Shown here: piece after piece, positions 10,813-41,283 of the stretch
Numbering within the stretch: position 1 is the first letter of the stretch
Layout: every line of letters begins with the position of its first letter
Origin: Orientallactaga sibirica
Taxonomy: Eukaryota; Chordata; Mammalia; Rodentia; Dipodidae
Direction: 5' to 3'
DNA: 64,000 nt
NCBI GenBank assembly: GCA_036365145.1
Contig: JAEOAD010000888.1
Location: 3,203,501 to 3,267,500 of the forward strand
Program-made: the position numbers and the translations under genes
Notes under the pieces: model-generated
Seen by the model: only the letters and a program-made list of their open reading frames with translations
What the model was told of the DNA's origin: nothing
Database searches by the model: none

Positions 10813-12610
10813 CAGTTGCTTTTCTTGTTCCTACTCCGTTTGTCATGGCTGGCCTGTGGCTCTACTTCGTACCACTTTCCATCCATGATCCATGCTGGTG
10901 TAGAAGCCTTTACTGGGGAGTATTTCTGGTCACTCTTTTATTTAGAAAAGGGAAGAGAAAAGCCTGATGTGGTGGTGCACACCTTTAATCCCAGCACTCA
11001 GAGGCTGAGGCAGGAGAATTGCCAGGAATTAGAGACTACCCTGGGGCTACAGAGTAAGTTCCAGGTCAGCCAGGGCTAGTGTGAGACCCTACCTGGGAAA
11101 AAAGTGGGTGGGGGACAGTACAGCAATTATGTCGTTTCCCTTGTATTTCATTGGCTAGAACAAGTCACATGGGTAAGCCACATGGCCATTATACATCCAT
11201 GTGGAGATATGAAGTCATCAACTGGAAATGAATCAAGAGCTCCAAGGCTGGAGAATTGGATTCTGAAGCCAGCGGTGTGGACTTAGCAAGTGTCATGAGA
11301 CTGGCTGAGAATGTAGGTGTACTATCTGTCACTGAGGGGTTGTGCAGGCAAGGAAGGTGCAGCTGGGAAGGCTGAACAGAAGCTAGAGTAGGTGGTGATG
11401 GGACCCAGTGTGGAAAATGGTGGTCACCTGAGCTGAATGAGGACAGACGAGGCTAGACAAGAGCAGACCCGAGCCTCTGGTGCTGCCCATCATAGCATTT
11501 CCATAAAACGAGGAGGAGGAAGAAGTGACTTAGAATGAAGAGCTAATGAGATGTGAGGAATGGGAACTGAGACCACAGGGAACGCTGGAGAAATCTGGCA
11601 GAGAAGGAAAAAGATAAGTAGGGACAGAGCCAGCCGTGGTGGTGCACAACTTTAATCCCAGCATTCGGGAGGCAGTGATAGAGGATCACTGTGAGTTTGA
11701 GGTTACCCGGAGACTACGAAGTGAATTCCAGGTCAGCCTGGACTAGAGGAGACCCTACCTCAAAAAAAAAAAAAAAAAAAAAAAAGTAGGGATAAAGTTC
11801 AGGGAGCATTTTTTAACCTGCTTGTTTTCTGGGGTACAGAGTAGAGCAGGTTTATAGAGTAATGACAGTATAGGAGATCCAGGTTTGGGTGTCAGCTCTC
11901 TGGATTGAGATGGGTGGGATCTAAGGCCCACGGAGAGGAGTCGTTGGTGGGCACAGGAGTGAGGACAGACAGTCCAGATGCCCACAATTTGTTGATCTGC
12001 TGCTGAGAAAGAAAAAAAAAAGCCTTGCCCAGTTTGCTTCTATTTTTTTCAGAGAGGTGAGAAGCAGTGGGCAGGGGAGAAGGAGGGTGAGAAGAGAGGA
12101 GGTATGAACAGTTGTTTGAAGGGAGGGCATCTCACACAAGCTAGAGATGCAGAGTCAGAGGAGGTAGGCTTGCCTTAAGTTTATGGCTAGAGTTTAAAGT
12201 AAGACAAGCCGGGTGTGGTGGCACATGCCTTTGATCCCAGCACTTGGCAGGCAGAGGTAGGAAGATTGCCATGAGTTTGAGGCCACCCTGAGACTACATA
12301 GTGAATTCCAGGTCCGCCTGGGCTAGAGTGAGACCCTACCTTAAAAAAAAAATGAGACGAGTTATATGCTCGTGTGTACCTCCCTCAGCCACAAGGACTC
12401 ACCAACAGAGTGGTGAGGGTGTTGGTTTAAGAAGGGATGGGCACTAGATGATTAGAATCTCTATCACCCTCTTCAAGGCTCAGGAGCCATTGTTGAAGTG
12501 GAGGAATGTTGAAGTGGAAGAAGGTAAGAGCCAAAGGACATGACGTTGTGCTTTGGAATGCTGTCTTCCACACACAAAGTGAGGGTTGCATTCATGACGT
12601 CACAGTGGCA
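10813..12610 (+). repeat. Intergenic with three plus-strand B1 copies
   Basis: B1 copies at about 10963-11100, 11628-11786 (24-base A tail) and 12207-12352. The stretches 11106-11627 and 11787-12206 carry no recognised repeat or gene. Positions about 12510-12600 resemble the inner part of the L1 3' UTR family. Confidence 0.7.
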
Positions 12611-13436
12611 TTCAAAAAATATTTATTTGAGAGAGAGAGGATGGGCACACTAGGGCCTCTAACTACTGTAAATGAATTCCAGATGCATGCACCACCATGT
12701 GCATCTGCCTTGGGAATCAAAAGTGGGTTCTTAGGCTTTACCACTAAGCCATCTCTCCAGCCCCACAGTAGCTTTTTTATCTGCACAGACCTGCATAACA
12801 TGGACCCATCAACATGCTGGCATGAATGATGGGGAAAAGGAGAGGGAAAAAGATCAAAATGGAAGAGGGACTAGTTGGAAACAAAAGAGGTTTGTGGGGC
12901 AAATAAGGGTGATGGGAGGGGATATGATCAGGGTACACTGTATATATGTACGGAGGTTGTCAATTTTGGGGGGTTTTTTTGAAGGTAGTCTCACTCTAGC
13001 CCAGGCTGCCTTGAACTCACATTGCTCCTACTTCAGCCTCAGTTTCTGAGTGCTGGAACTAAAGACATGTACCACCACACCTGGCCCTGTCAATAAATTT
13101 TTAAAAAGGAGGGGGCGCTGGAGAGATGACTCAATAATTAAGGTGCTTACCTGCAAAGCCTAACAACCTGGGTCAATTCTCCAGTACCCATGTAAAGCCA
13201 GATGAACAAAGTGGTACATTCATCTGAAGTTCATTTGGAAAAAAAAAAAAAAAAAAAGCTGGGCATGGTGGCACACGCCCAGCACTTGGGAGGCAGAGGT
13301 AGGAGGATCGCCATGAATTCAAGGCCACCCTGAGACTACATAGTTAATTCCAGGTCAGCCTGGACCAGAGTGAAACCCTACCTCAAAAAACAAACAAGAA
13401 AAAGGTCCTAGGGCTGGAAAGATGGCTTAGTGGTTA
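12611..13436. repeat. SINE cluster left of the tandem duplication
   Basis: DIP-type minus about 12612-12765, L1 3' UTR-like piece about 12780-12960, B1 minus 12968-13085, truncated DIP-type plus 13115-13255, B1 plus 13258-13400 and the head of another DIP-type plus from 13410. The last is cut by the left edge of the duplicated unit. Confidence 0.7.
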
Positions 13437-13763
13437 AGGCGTTTACCTGCAAAACCAAAGGATCCCGGTTCAATTCTTCAGGACCCACGTAAGCCAGCTG
13501 CACAAGAGGGAGCATGCATCTGGAGTTTGTTTGCAGTCCCTGGCATGCCCATTCTCTCCCCTCCCTCTCTGCCTCTTTCTCTCTATCAAATAAATTATAT
13601 ATATATTTTTTAAAGTTCTAGTGTGGTGGTGCACACCTTTAGTCCCCAGCACCTGGGAGGTAGAGGTAGGAAGGTTGCTGTGAGTTTGATGCCAGCCTCA
13701 AATACATAATGAATTCTAGATCAGCCTTGGCTAGAACAAAAAGTGAACAACAACAACAGAAAA

Positions 13764-14660
13764 AAGGTGTTGGTATTGCTGAAGACTCCACATGCTTGGG
13801 CTGCAAGGTCACTGAAATCCTGTTGGAGCTGAGCTGAAAACCTCCTCCATGTAGACCAGCTGACAGAAAGCTGGAAAAAGCTATGCTGCAAGCAGATCTA
13901 TGGTAAAGAGAAATCATCAGTGGAGATAAAGAACAGTGGACACTGCAAGCCTTAAGTTGGGCCAGCCAGGCCAAATGAGCCAACAGATACAATAGTGGTA
14001 AATCTGTTATGGGGGAAACCAATTGCTAATTGGACTGGAGGCCCACTCCACGGGAGGGAATACATCCCTGATACTGAAAACCTATGGGGGTGGGGAGAGA
14101 GTCATGAGCCCTAGGGGGATAATGCCTGGTGGTGTCTGGTTAAATGCATATATAATGTTCACCAAGCTGCCCGGTAAGCAGATAAGCATTTTTCTTAATT
14201 GTTCATACCCATATATTAATGCTACTCTAGCTTTTGGTTAGAGAAGCTTCTCTTTTCAGATGGTGGTGACCTCTGGGATGACTCAGAAGGCACCATGGTG
14301 CTGAGAAGAAGTGATAGAGGAGTGTTCAGCACTGAAACATCTATATAATACCTTCCAAGGCTCAGGGTCCATTGCAGAAGAGGTGTCAGGAAGAATGTAA
14401 GAGTCAAAGGGAGGGTAGGACTGCTTACAATGCATTCTTCCAGATACAAAATGGCCTGGATATCTATGACTTCACAGTGCCTGACATTACTACACAAGAC
14501 TAGTACAGTAGGAGGAAAAGATGACATCAAACTAAGAGACTGAGAGGGGAAAAGGGTACGATGGAGAGTGGAGTTGTGAAGGGAAAGGGGAGAATTATCA
14601 TGGTTTATTGTCTATAATTATAGAAGTTGTCAATAATTTTTAAAATTTTTAAAAAGGTGT
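13764..14660 (+). mobile_element. L1 3' end (in unit A)
   Basis: 5'-truncated copy of the L1 3' UTR family, starting at a ctgaagactccacatgcttg-type motif and ending in a short T/A-rich tail. Duplicated at 17420-18312. Confidence 0.8.
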
Positions 14661-15974
14661 TGGTGTAGGTGAGGCTGTTCCCACTAAGCATCATGGTAGA
14701 GGAAGGCAAGGGAGCTAATGGAGGCCTTGCAGATGAACTGCATAGACAAATCACACAATCTAAGCTAGCAAGACCAAAATACACAGGCAGGCTATTGATG
14801 CTGGGTTGACTGGAGTCACTTGAGCTCTCCTAGGTGGTGTGTTCATTAGAAATGGCAAGCAAAGTCAGGAGACAGCCTTGGAATGGATGGCTGGCACTAG
14901 AAGGAACATGGCCTCCATGCACAATCTTACTTGTCCCCAGAGGCTCTTGGTAATACACAGCATTTAATAGGTGCTGGGTAACAGATAAATAACTTAATCA
15001 ACTCTCTTGAGGAAAGATGTGGGAGAGGTAGAGGAAGAGGCTGACTCACTTGCCCATTCCACAAACACAACTCCGGGCTTCAGCATGCTCAGACTTGAGT
15101 AAAGCCACTGACCCCACAAGTGCCCTTCAACTGGGAAAGAAGGCTCATTCATTGGATGAAGACCTAGTGGGGGGGGGGAGCGAAGAATAAGATCCTACAA
15201 AAATACCATCACTATGTTTGCACTTTGTACCAACTTTGGCCCAGTGGGGAAACTAATGGCCCATTTCACAAATAGGAAAACTGATCAGAGAAGTTGCCTT
15301 CTAGACACTTAGTGAAGGAGCCCAAGCCCTATAATTCACCCTAGAATCTTTTTACTTCCACAGTGGAGACAGGGCAGGCCTAGCACCTACAGATCTGTCT
15401 TGCCATTGGCCTCCACTGGTGTTCCCAGACTGACTAACCCTGGATCCTTCTTCCAAATAAGTAAAAACCCTTTACCATTATGGTTATGGGGAGTGGAAAG
15501 AAGGCTCCCCACTGCTTCTGAAGAGCCCAGACCAGAAGCCCAGAGAAGGGGGTTCCAGTTCCTACTGTCCCCAGCAGAGTCCTGCTCTCCAATCTGATAT
15601 CCTTCACGGGAGGGCCAAAGGTTCCCAGAGCAGGCCTGGCACAACTGCTGGCATTTCAGGCTGTTGATGTAGTCAGCAGGTGGCGCCAAAAGAGAGCTTC
15701 CAAATGGGAGGCTGGGCAGGCTCTGCTGCAACCGGAAGTCAACCTGAATTTGGTGGCCAGCAGGTCCTGAAAGAACCAGCTGTGAGCTGTTACAGGTGCA
15801 GGAGTGGTCCCAGAGGGGCTGACCAAATACACCTCACCTGAGGCACCATCTCTTCTACCTGAGTTGACGAAAGTTGCTTTATCTAAAAGATAGCAGACTT
15901 AAACTGCTTTGGGATTTCTATCATCGTATTTTCTAGTTAATCTTCCCCGTCCATTTCCTTAGAAATAACAAGTT
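14661..15974. other. Unassigned DNA downstream of MVP (unit A copy)
   Basis: No recognised repeat. A minus-strand open frame at 15387-15731 is broken by small indels in the unit B copy, so it is unlikely to be coding. Confidence 0.5.
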
Positions 15975-16135
15975 TCAACCAGGTGTGGTGGTACACGCCT
16001 TTAATCTCAGCACTCAGGAGGCAGAGGTAGGAGGATCACCCTGAGTTCGAGGCCAGGCTGAGACTACATAGTGATTTCCAGGTCAGTCTGGGCTAGAGCA
16101 AGACCCTACCACAGAAAGCCAAAATAAATACATAA
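15975..16135 (+). repeat. B1 SINE (unit A)
   Basis: Recognised by its B1 head (aggtgtggtggtacacgcct) and the trailing agaccctacc motif. Its duplicate is at 19627-19785. Confidence 0.85.
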
Positions 16136-16250
16136 CAAGCATCCAGTAATTATCTCAGCATTTCAGAGGCATTTTTCCCTTCATCAGTACACTCCCTTGT
16201 CACCCAGGCTTGAGACAACAGAAAAGTGGTTTAAACTCCCAAAGTGTCAT

Positions 16251-16256
16251 TTTATT
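16251..16256 (-). terminator. MVP: MVP poly(A) signal, unit A copy
   Basis: TTTATT on plus, AATAAA on the gene strand, about 80 bases after the unit A stop codon. It lies beyond the unit B poly(A) signal for a transcript entering from the right. Confidence 0.7.
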
Positions 16257-16336
16257 TTATCCATCGTCAGTGTAGGGCCGAAAGGCATGGAAGAGTACAC
16301 GGTTAGCTAAGGCACAGTGTGGCTGCTTGGAGTAGA

Positions 16337-16525
16337 CTATGGAGCAGGAGGGCCTGAGAAAGGCAAGCCTTCCCCCAGGCTGGGCTCGCCAGCTGATTTT
16401 TTGGCTGGGGGCTGACCATTAGCCCCCAGCCCCAGCAACCCGAAAGCAGTGTTGAAGAGGTTGATGGGAGAGGAGCCGTCTGTGATCAGGGTAGATTTCA
16501 GGCCTAAGGACTGAAGCAGTTTCAC
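16337..16525 (-). CDS. MVP: MVP last coding exon, second (distal) copy in unit A
   Basis: Intact copy of the MVP terminal exon with acceptor (ctgcag|GTGAAA) and TAG stop at 16337-16339. It encodes the same protein end as the unit B copy, from [17 protein letters not shown] to a PFSGPPAP end. Relative to the rest of the gene it lies beyond the unit B copy and its poly(A) signal, so it would be used only by read-through or exon skipping. It could be an inert duplicate or an assembly artefact. Confidence 0.75.
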   Translation of the reverse strand: MKLLQSLGLKSTLITDGSSPINLFNTAFGLLGLGANGQPPAKKSAGEPSLGEGLPFSGPPAP

Positions 16526-16624
16526 CTGCAGGGCATGAGGAAGGGGTGAGAAGAGAGAGTCAGACACTGGCCACTTATCTCAGCCTCCTATCTAGGGGAA
16601 CAACCATCCTAGCAGGCATAAAAA

Positions 16625-17001
16625 TACTCTAAAGGGGTGGCTTAGCAGTTAAGGCATTTGCCTGCAAAGCCAAAGGACCCAGGTTCAATTCCCCAGGACC
16701 CACATTAGCCAGATGCACAAGGGAGTGCACGTGTCTGAAGTTCGTTTGCAGTGGCTGGACGCCCTGGCGTGCCCATTCTGTCTCTCCCTCCCTCCCTCTC
16801 TCTGTGTCAAATAAATAAATTAATTAAATATTCTAAATAAGAAGCCAGGTGTTGGGGCTGGAGAGGTGGCTTAGCAGTTAAGGCACTTGCCTGCAAAGGA
16901 TCCTGGTTCGATTCTCCAGGACCCACATAAGCCAGATGCACAAGGGGGTGTATGCATCTAGAATTCATTTGCAGTGGCTGGCCCTGGCGTGCCATTCTCT
17001 C

Positions 17002-17038
<37 letters not shown>

Positions 17039-17082
17039 CTTTCTCTCTCTCAAGTAGATAAAATATATATATTGAAAAAAAA
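16625..17082 (+). repeat. Two DIP-type SINEs (unit A)
   Basis: Copies at about 16625-16835 and 16855-17075. The second has a long (CT)n tract and an A-rich tail. Confidence 0.85.
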
Positions 17083-17419
17083 GCTGGGTAGGCGTTTACC
17101 TGCAAAACCAAAGGATCCCGGTTCAATTCTTCAGGACCCATGTAAGCCAGCTGCACAAGAGGGAGCATGCATCTGAGTTTGTTTGCAGTCCCTGGCATGC
17201 CCATTCTCTCCCCTCCCTCTCTGCCTCTTTCTCTCTATCAAATAAATTATATATATATATTTTAAAGTTCTAGTGTGGTGGTGCACACCTTTAGTCCCCA
17301 GCACCTGGGAGGTAGAGGTAGGAAGGTTGCTGTGAGTTTGATGCCAGCCTCAGATACATAGTGAATTCTAGATCAGCCTTGGCTAGAACAAAAAATGAAC
17401 AACAACAACAGAAAAAAGG

Positions 17420-18312
17420 TGTTGGTATTGCTGAAGACTCCACATGCTTGGGCTGCAAGGTCACTGAAATCCTGTTGGAGCTGAGCTGAAAACCTCCTCC
17501 ATGTAGACCAGCTGACAGAAAGCTGGAAAAAGCTCTGCTGCAAGCAGATCTATGGTAAAGAGAAATCATCAGTGGAGATAAAGAACAGTGGACACTGCAA
17601 GCCTTAAGTTGGGCCAGCCAGGCCAAATGAGCCAACAGATACAATAGTGGTAAATCTGTTATGGGGAAACCAATTGCTAATTGGACTGGAGGCCCACTCC
17701 ACGGGAGGGAATACATCCCTGATACTGAAAACCTATGGGGGTGGGGAGAGAGTCATGAGCCCTAGGGGGATAATGCCTGGTGGTGTCTGGTTAAATGCAT
17801 ATATAATGTTCACCAAGCTGCCCGGTAAGCAGATAAGCATTTTTCTTAATTGTTCATACCCATATATTAATGCTACTCTAGCTTTTGGTTAGAGAAGCTT
17901 CTCTTTTCAGATGGTGGTGACCTCTGGGATGACTCAGAAGGCACCATGGTGCTGAGAAGAAGTGATAGAGGAGTGTTCAGCACTGAAACATCTATATAAT
18001 ACCTTCCAAGGCTCAGGGTCCATTGCAGAAGAGGTGTCAGGAAGAATGTAAGAGTCAAAGGGAGGGTAGGACTGCTTACAATGCATTCTTCCAGATACAA
18101 AATGGCCTGGATATCTATGACTTCACAGTGCCTGACATTACTACACAAGACTAGTACAGTAGGAGGAAAAGATGACATCAAACTAAGAGACTGAGAGGGA
18201 AAAGGGGTACGATGGAGAGTGGAGTTGTGAAGGGGAAAGGGGGGGGAGAATTATCATGGTTTATTGTCTATAATTATAGAAGTTGTCAATAATTTTTAAA
18301 ATTTTTAAAAAG
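17420..18312 (+). mobile_element. L1 3' end (unit B)
   Basis: Duplicate of 13764-14660. It sits at the same relative position, so it was present before the duplication. Confidence 0.8.
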
Positions 18313-19899
18313 GTGTTGGTGTAGGTGAGGCTGTTCCCACTAAGCATCATGGTAGAGGAAGGCAAGGGAGCTAATGGAGGCCTTGCGGATGAACTGCATA
18401 GACAAATCACACAATCTAAGCTAGCAAGACCAAAATACACAGGCAGGCTATTGATGCTGGGTTGACTGGAGTCACTTGAGCTCTCCTAGGTGGTGTGTTC
18501 ATTAGAAATGGCAAGCAAAGTCAGGAGACAGCCTTGGAATGGATGGCTGGCACTAGAAGGAACATGGCCTCCATGCACAATCTTACTTGTCCCCAGAGGC
18601 TCTTGGTAATACACAGCATTTAATAGGTGCTGGGTAACAGATAAATAACTTAATCAACTCTCTTGAGGAAAGATGTGGGAGAGGTAGAGGAAGAGGCTGA
18701 CTCACTTGCCCATTCCACAAACACAACTCCGGGCTTCAGCATGCTCAGACTTGAGTAAAGCCACTGACCCCACAAGTGCCCTTCAACTGGGAAAGAAGGC
18801 TCATTCATTGGATGAAGACCTAGTGGGGGCGAAGAATAAGATCCTACAAAAATACCATCACTATGTTTGCACTTTGTACCAACTTTGGCCCAGTGGGGAA
18901 ACTAATGGCCCATTTCACAAATAGGAAAACTGATCAGAGAAGTTGCCTTCTAGACACTTAGTGAAGGAGCCCAAGCCCTATAATTCACCCTAGAATCTTT
19001 TTACTTCCACAGTGGAGACAGGGCAGGCCTAGCACCTACAGATCTGTCTTGCCATTGGCCTCCACTGGTGTTCCCAGACTGACTAACCCTGGATCCTTCT
19101 TCCAAATAAGTAAAAACCCTTTACCATTATGGTTATGGGGGAGTGGAAAGAAGGCTCCCCCACTGCTTCTGAAGAGCCCAGACCAGAAGCCCAGAGAAGG
19201 GGGTTCCAGTTCCTACTGTCCCCAGCAGAGTCCTGCTCTCCAATCTGATATCCTTCACGGGAGGGCCAAAGGTTCCCAGAGCAGGCCTGGCACAACTGCT
19301 GGCATTTCAGGCTGTTGATGTAGTCAGCAGGTGGCGCCAAAAGAGAGCTTCCAAATGGGAGGCTGGGCAGGCTCTGCTGCAACCGGAAGTCAAACTGAAT
19401 TTGGTGGCCAGCAGGTCCTGAAAGAACCAGCTGTGAGCTGTTACAGGTGCAGGAGTGGTCCCAGAGGGGCTGACCAAATACACCTCACCTGAGGCACCAT
19501 CTCTTCTACCTGAGTTGACGAAAGTTGCTTATCTAAAAGATAGCAGACTTAAACTGCTTTGGGATTCCTATCATCGTATTTTCTAGTTAATCTTCCCTGT
19601 CCGTTTCCTTAGAAATAACAAGTTTCAACCAGGTGTGGTGGTGCACGCCTTTAATCTCAGCACTCAGGAGGCAGAGGTAGGAGGATCACCCTGAGTTCGA
19701 GGCCAGGCTGAGACTACATAGTGATTTCCAGGTCAGTCTGGGCTAGAGCAAGACCCTACCACAGAAAGCCAAAATAAATACATAACAAGCATCCAGTAAT
19801 TATCTCAGCATTTCAGAGGCATTTTCCCTTCACCAGTACACTCCCTTGTCACCCAGGCTTGAAACAACAGAAAAGTGGTTTAAACTCCCAAAGTGTCAT

Positions 19900-19905
19900 T
19901 TTATT
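19900..19905 (-). terminator. MVP: MVP poly(A) signal, unit B copy (proximal)
   Basis: AATAAA on the gene strand about 80 bases after the TAG at 19986. It gives a very short 3' UTR and is the first signal met by MVP transcription. Confidence 0.85.
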
Positions 19906-19985
19906 TTATCCATCGTCAGCGTAGGGCCGAAAGGCATGGAAGAGTACACGGTTAGCTAAGGCACAGTGTGGCTGCTTGGAGTAGA

Positions 19986-37684
<17,699 letters not shown>

Positions 37685-37707
37685 GGTGGACCCCAAGTCC
37701 CAGGCTA

Positions 37708-38293
37708 ACTTGATTGCAGCAACAGAGAGTAACAGACAGATAGGGAGAGGACACAAGATGAACACAGGTGTTTGTGACAAGGCAGAGCCCGAGGAAGAGA
37801 CCTTCTCTTCTCTACCAGCTCTTGTACCCACTTTTTCTTTTACAAATTAAAAAAAAAGTAATAATAAGCCCAGCGTGGTGGCGCACGCCTTTCATCCCAG
37901 CACTTGGGAGGCAGAGGTAGGAGGATCACTGTGAGTTTGAGGCCACCCTGAGGCTACACAGTGAATTCCAGGTCAGCCTGAGCTAGAGTGAGACCTTACC
38001 TTGAAAAACCAAATAATAATAATAATAAAAATAATTTTTTTGAAACAGGGTCTGGCTACATAGTTCAAGCTGGCTTCAGAACTAATGCTGCCTCCTTAGC
38101 CTTTTGAGATTACAGTCATGTGCCACTCCATCTGCTTATCCCTTTCTTCTTCCCACCCAGGAGAACACAGCCCATTCCAACCTTAACTCTACCAAGAAAT
38201 ACTTGCTGCAGTTAGCACAGAAACCCAGAAGTACTAACTACCACCTCTCCTTTGCTCTCATCTCCTCCCTCCCCATGTGCCTTAGAGCAAAGG

Positions 38294-38338
<45 letters not shown>

Positions 38339-38538
38339 TTCTTTTTTTCTTTTTTGGTGTGTGTGTTTCTCAGGTAGAGTCTTGCTCTAGTGCAGGCTGA
38401 CCTGGAATTCATTATGTAGTCTCAGGGTGGCCTCAAACTCACAGCAATCCTCTGACCTCTGCCTCCCAAGTGCTGAGATCAAAGGCATGCACCACAACAC
38501 CCCACTGCTTTCTCTCTCTCTCTCTCTTTCATCCTTTC

Positions 38539-38569
<31 letters not shown>

Positions 38570-38586
38570 ATCATTTATTTATTTGC

Positions 38587-38628
<42 letters not shown>

Positions 38629-38790
38629 TGAGAACGAGAGAGAGAATGGGTGTTTGGCCTCCAGCCACTGCAAACAAACTCTAGATACATGCACCACTTT
38701 GTGCATCTGGCTTTATGTGGACACTGAGGAATTGAACTTGAGTCGTTAAGTTTTGCAGGCAAGTGCCTTAGGGCTGCGTCATCTCTCCAA
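37708..38790. repeat. MVP intron 1, left part: SINEs and microsatellites
   Basis: B1 plus about 37868-38020, old B1 minus 38035-38125, (CTTT)n 38297-38336, B1 minus 38365-38505, (CTAT)n 38538-38570, and DIP-type SINE minus 38572-38795 with an embedded (AC)n at 38589-38625. Positions 38130-38280 are unassigned. Confidence 0.75.
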
Positions 38791-38795
38791 CCCAA

Positions 38796-39540
38796 GTTCT
38801 TGGCTCTGAAGGCACTCAGGTAGCTGTGCTAAGATGAGAGAACAGATCTGTCTGCAAGACAACTATGTGCCCTGTCCTGCACACACTGGGGAGCAGTAGC
38901 TCTGGGAACTCACAGATTGTCCAGAGTCAGGCAACCTTTATTCCAATGATCAAGATCACAAAGGTCTGGCTGTATTCAAATGTTAAGCTGTAGCCCAAGA
39001 ACATAAGAACATTTGCATGATGTTCACCTACATCCCTCCCCTACTCTTGTGCTTTTAACAATCCTGGTATGAAGGGTTCCGGTGGCCCACCACCCCAGAA
39101 GGAACCCCAGACTAAAGTGACGATTCCAGAGAAGGAGCAAAGTTAATAACACAGGAAAGCGTTCTAGTTTTCACATACCCTTCAACCACTACCCCAGTTC
39201 TCTCCCTTTCTCTCTCTCTGGTATGAGGACACCCTCAGCTCCCAGCTGTTGTGGCAGAGGTACGGATGGAGAAGAAGGGGAGGGGAGGTATATATTTTTT
39301 AATCTATTCATATCCGCCCTATTTGCCTCTCAATGGTAGGCAATTTCATCCCGTGCTTGGCCTATATGAGAGTGTCCCACACCCTAGCAAATGGCCATCC
39401 TTATACCCAGCACTCCCTGGACTTTGGACAGGTCAAACAAAGGCAATCAAGTTTGCTAGGCAACTCAGGGCCTCAATCCCTCTTTCTTTCCTTTCCTGTC
39501 CTTTCCTTTTCTTCTCTTTCTCTTTTACTCTTTCTTTCCA
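38796..39540. other. Unassigned MVP intron 1 sequence
   Basis: No repeat family or coding similarity was recognised, apart from a CT-rich tract near 39480-39540. Confidence 0.5.
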
Positions 39541-39610
39541 GCTGGGGGTTGAACCCAGGGCCTGGAACTTGCTAGGCAAGCACTCTACCACTGACCTCTA
39601 CTGCCAGCCA
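39541..39610 (-). repeat. ID element
   Basis: Minus-strand ID SINE (gctgggggttgaacccaggg and caagcactctaccactgacc). Confidence 0.8.
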
Positions 39611-39799
39611 TCAGACAGTTCTGAAGCTACTGCAAAGGAATGGCTCATCTATTCTACCTGTCCCCAGCTCTTGGCTGAGAAATGCAAATGAGATGCAAAG
39701 CAAAACAGATGTCTTCACACAGTAAAGAGGCAGAAGCCACAAAATTACAGAATCAAGAGCCCCAAAGGGTTTTCTTTGATCCATGCAATCCACAATATT

Positions 39800-41283
39800 T
39801 TTTTGTTTTGTTTTGTTTTTTTTGTTTTTTGGTTTTTCGAGGTAGGGTTTCACTCTGGCCGAGGCTGACCTGGAGTTAACTATGTAGTCTCAGGGTGGCC
39901 TCGAACTCACAGTCTCCTACCTCTGCCTCCCAAGTGCTGGGATTAAAGGCATGTGCCACCACGCCCAGCAATATTTTGGGTTTTTGTCTTGAAATTATGG
40001 GTTTTCACAGAATCATTCACTATTCCTGGTTCTAAAGATTCAGGAGATGGAAACCCAACACTAGGCCCACAGTTCTTGTTGGCAAATTTGTTGGGAGCAA
40101 GGAGCAGCTGCCCCTTTTGGACACAAGGCTTTCTTCTTACCACAGCCCCACCTCTTACCTAACCATAAGCCATTGCTTGCACAGCAACTGCCTGCTCCTA
40201 TTTACTCTTTTGTTTCACATAGATTCAATGGTGACTGCAGCATATGAGAATATATATATATATATTTTGAGGGTCTCACTCTAGCCCAAGCTGGCCTGTA
40301 ATTCACTATGTAGTCTTAGGCTGGCCTTAAACTCACAGCAGTAAATCACAGAGGTATCTGTCTCCACAGTGCTGGGATTAAAGGTGTGTGCCATGACACC
40401 TGGAGAGAATATAATTTTTTAAAATGTTTTATTTTTCTTTATTTATTTGAGAGAGAGAGAGAGGGGGGAGGGAGAATGGGCATGCCAGGGCCTCTAGCCA
40501 CTGCAAACAGACTCCAGATATATGCACCCCCTTGTGCATCTGGCTTATGTGGGTCCTGGGGAATTAAATCTGGGTCCTTTGGCTTTGCAGGCAAGTACCT
40601 TAACCACTAAGCCATTTCTCCAGCCCAAGAAAATATAACTTTTAAAATATTTATCTTTACTGTTTTTTAATTAAAAATTCAAATTTGACAAGCTGGATAT
40701 GGTGGTGCACACCTTTAATCCCAGCACTCAAGGAGGCAGAGATAGAAGGATCACCTTGAGATCAAGGCCAACCTGGGACTACAGAGTTCCAGTTCAGCCT
40801 GGGCTAGAGTAACACTCTACCTCAAAAGAAACAAACAAAAAAAATTAAATTTGTTTTTCAAATCTGTTTCAAAAGAATATCACAATTATTAACAAGAATA
40901 CGGGGGCTGGAGAGATTGCTCAGTGGTTATGGTACTTGCTTACAAAGCTTAAGGACCCAGGTTTGATTCCCTAGTACCCTCATAAAGCCAGATACACAAG
41001 GTGGTACATGTGTCTGGAGTTCATTTGCAGTGGCTAGAGGCTCTGGCACACCCATTGTCTTTCTGTATCTGTCTCTTTCTGCTTGTAAATAGATAAACTA
41101 ATAAAAATAGGTTTTTTTAAGAAAGAATACAATTAGAGCCAAGCATGGTGGTGTACACCTTTAATCCCAACACGCAGGAGGCAGAGGTAGGAGGATTGCT
41201 GTGAGTTGGATGTCACCCTGAGACTACAAAGTAAATTTCCAGGTCAACCTGGATTAGAGCTAGACACTACCTCGAAAAAAAGA
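39800..41283. repeat. SINE cluster in MVP intron 1
   Basis: B1 minus about 39830-39970, B1 minus 40265-40405, DIP-type minus 40425-40628, B1 plus 40690-40840, DIP-type plus 40906-41110 and B1 plus 41133-41283. A short (AT)n lies at 40250-40265. Confidence 0.8.

Larger units (their letters stand above)
13437..17089. repeat. Tandem duplication, unit A (about 3.65 kb)
   Basis: Colinear with 17090-20727, differing by scattered substitutions and small indels, roughly one per hundred bases or fewer by eye. Contents in order: truncated DIP-type SINE, B1, L1 3' UTR, about 1.3 kb of unassigned DNA, B1, MVP poly(A) signal, MVP last coding exon, and two DIP-type SINEs. The junction gctgggt|aggcg at 17089/17090 joins the end of the unit to its beginning. 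The left edge lies within a DIP-type SINE and the right edge at a B1 head, so the breakpoints share no evident homology. Confidence 0.93.

Noticed and set aside
15387..15731. 114-codon minus-strand open frame downstream of MVP
   Set aside because: The duplicate at 19049-19382 has small indels that break the frame, no splice context was seen, and no known protein is recognised.
38297..38625. Array-like short repeats that could suggest a CRISPR or satellite
   Set aside because: These are simple microsatellites, (CTTT)n, (CTAT)n and (AC)n, without unique spacers.
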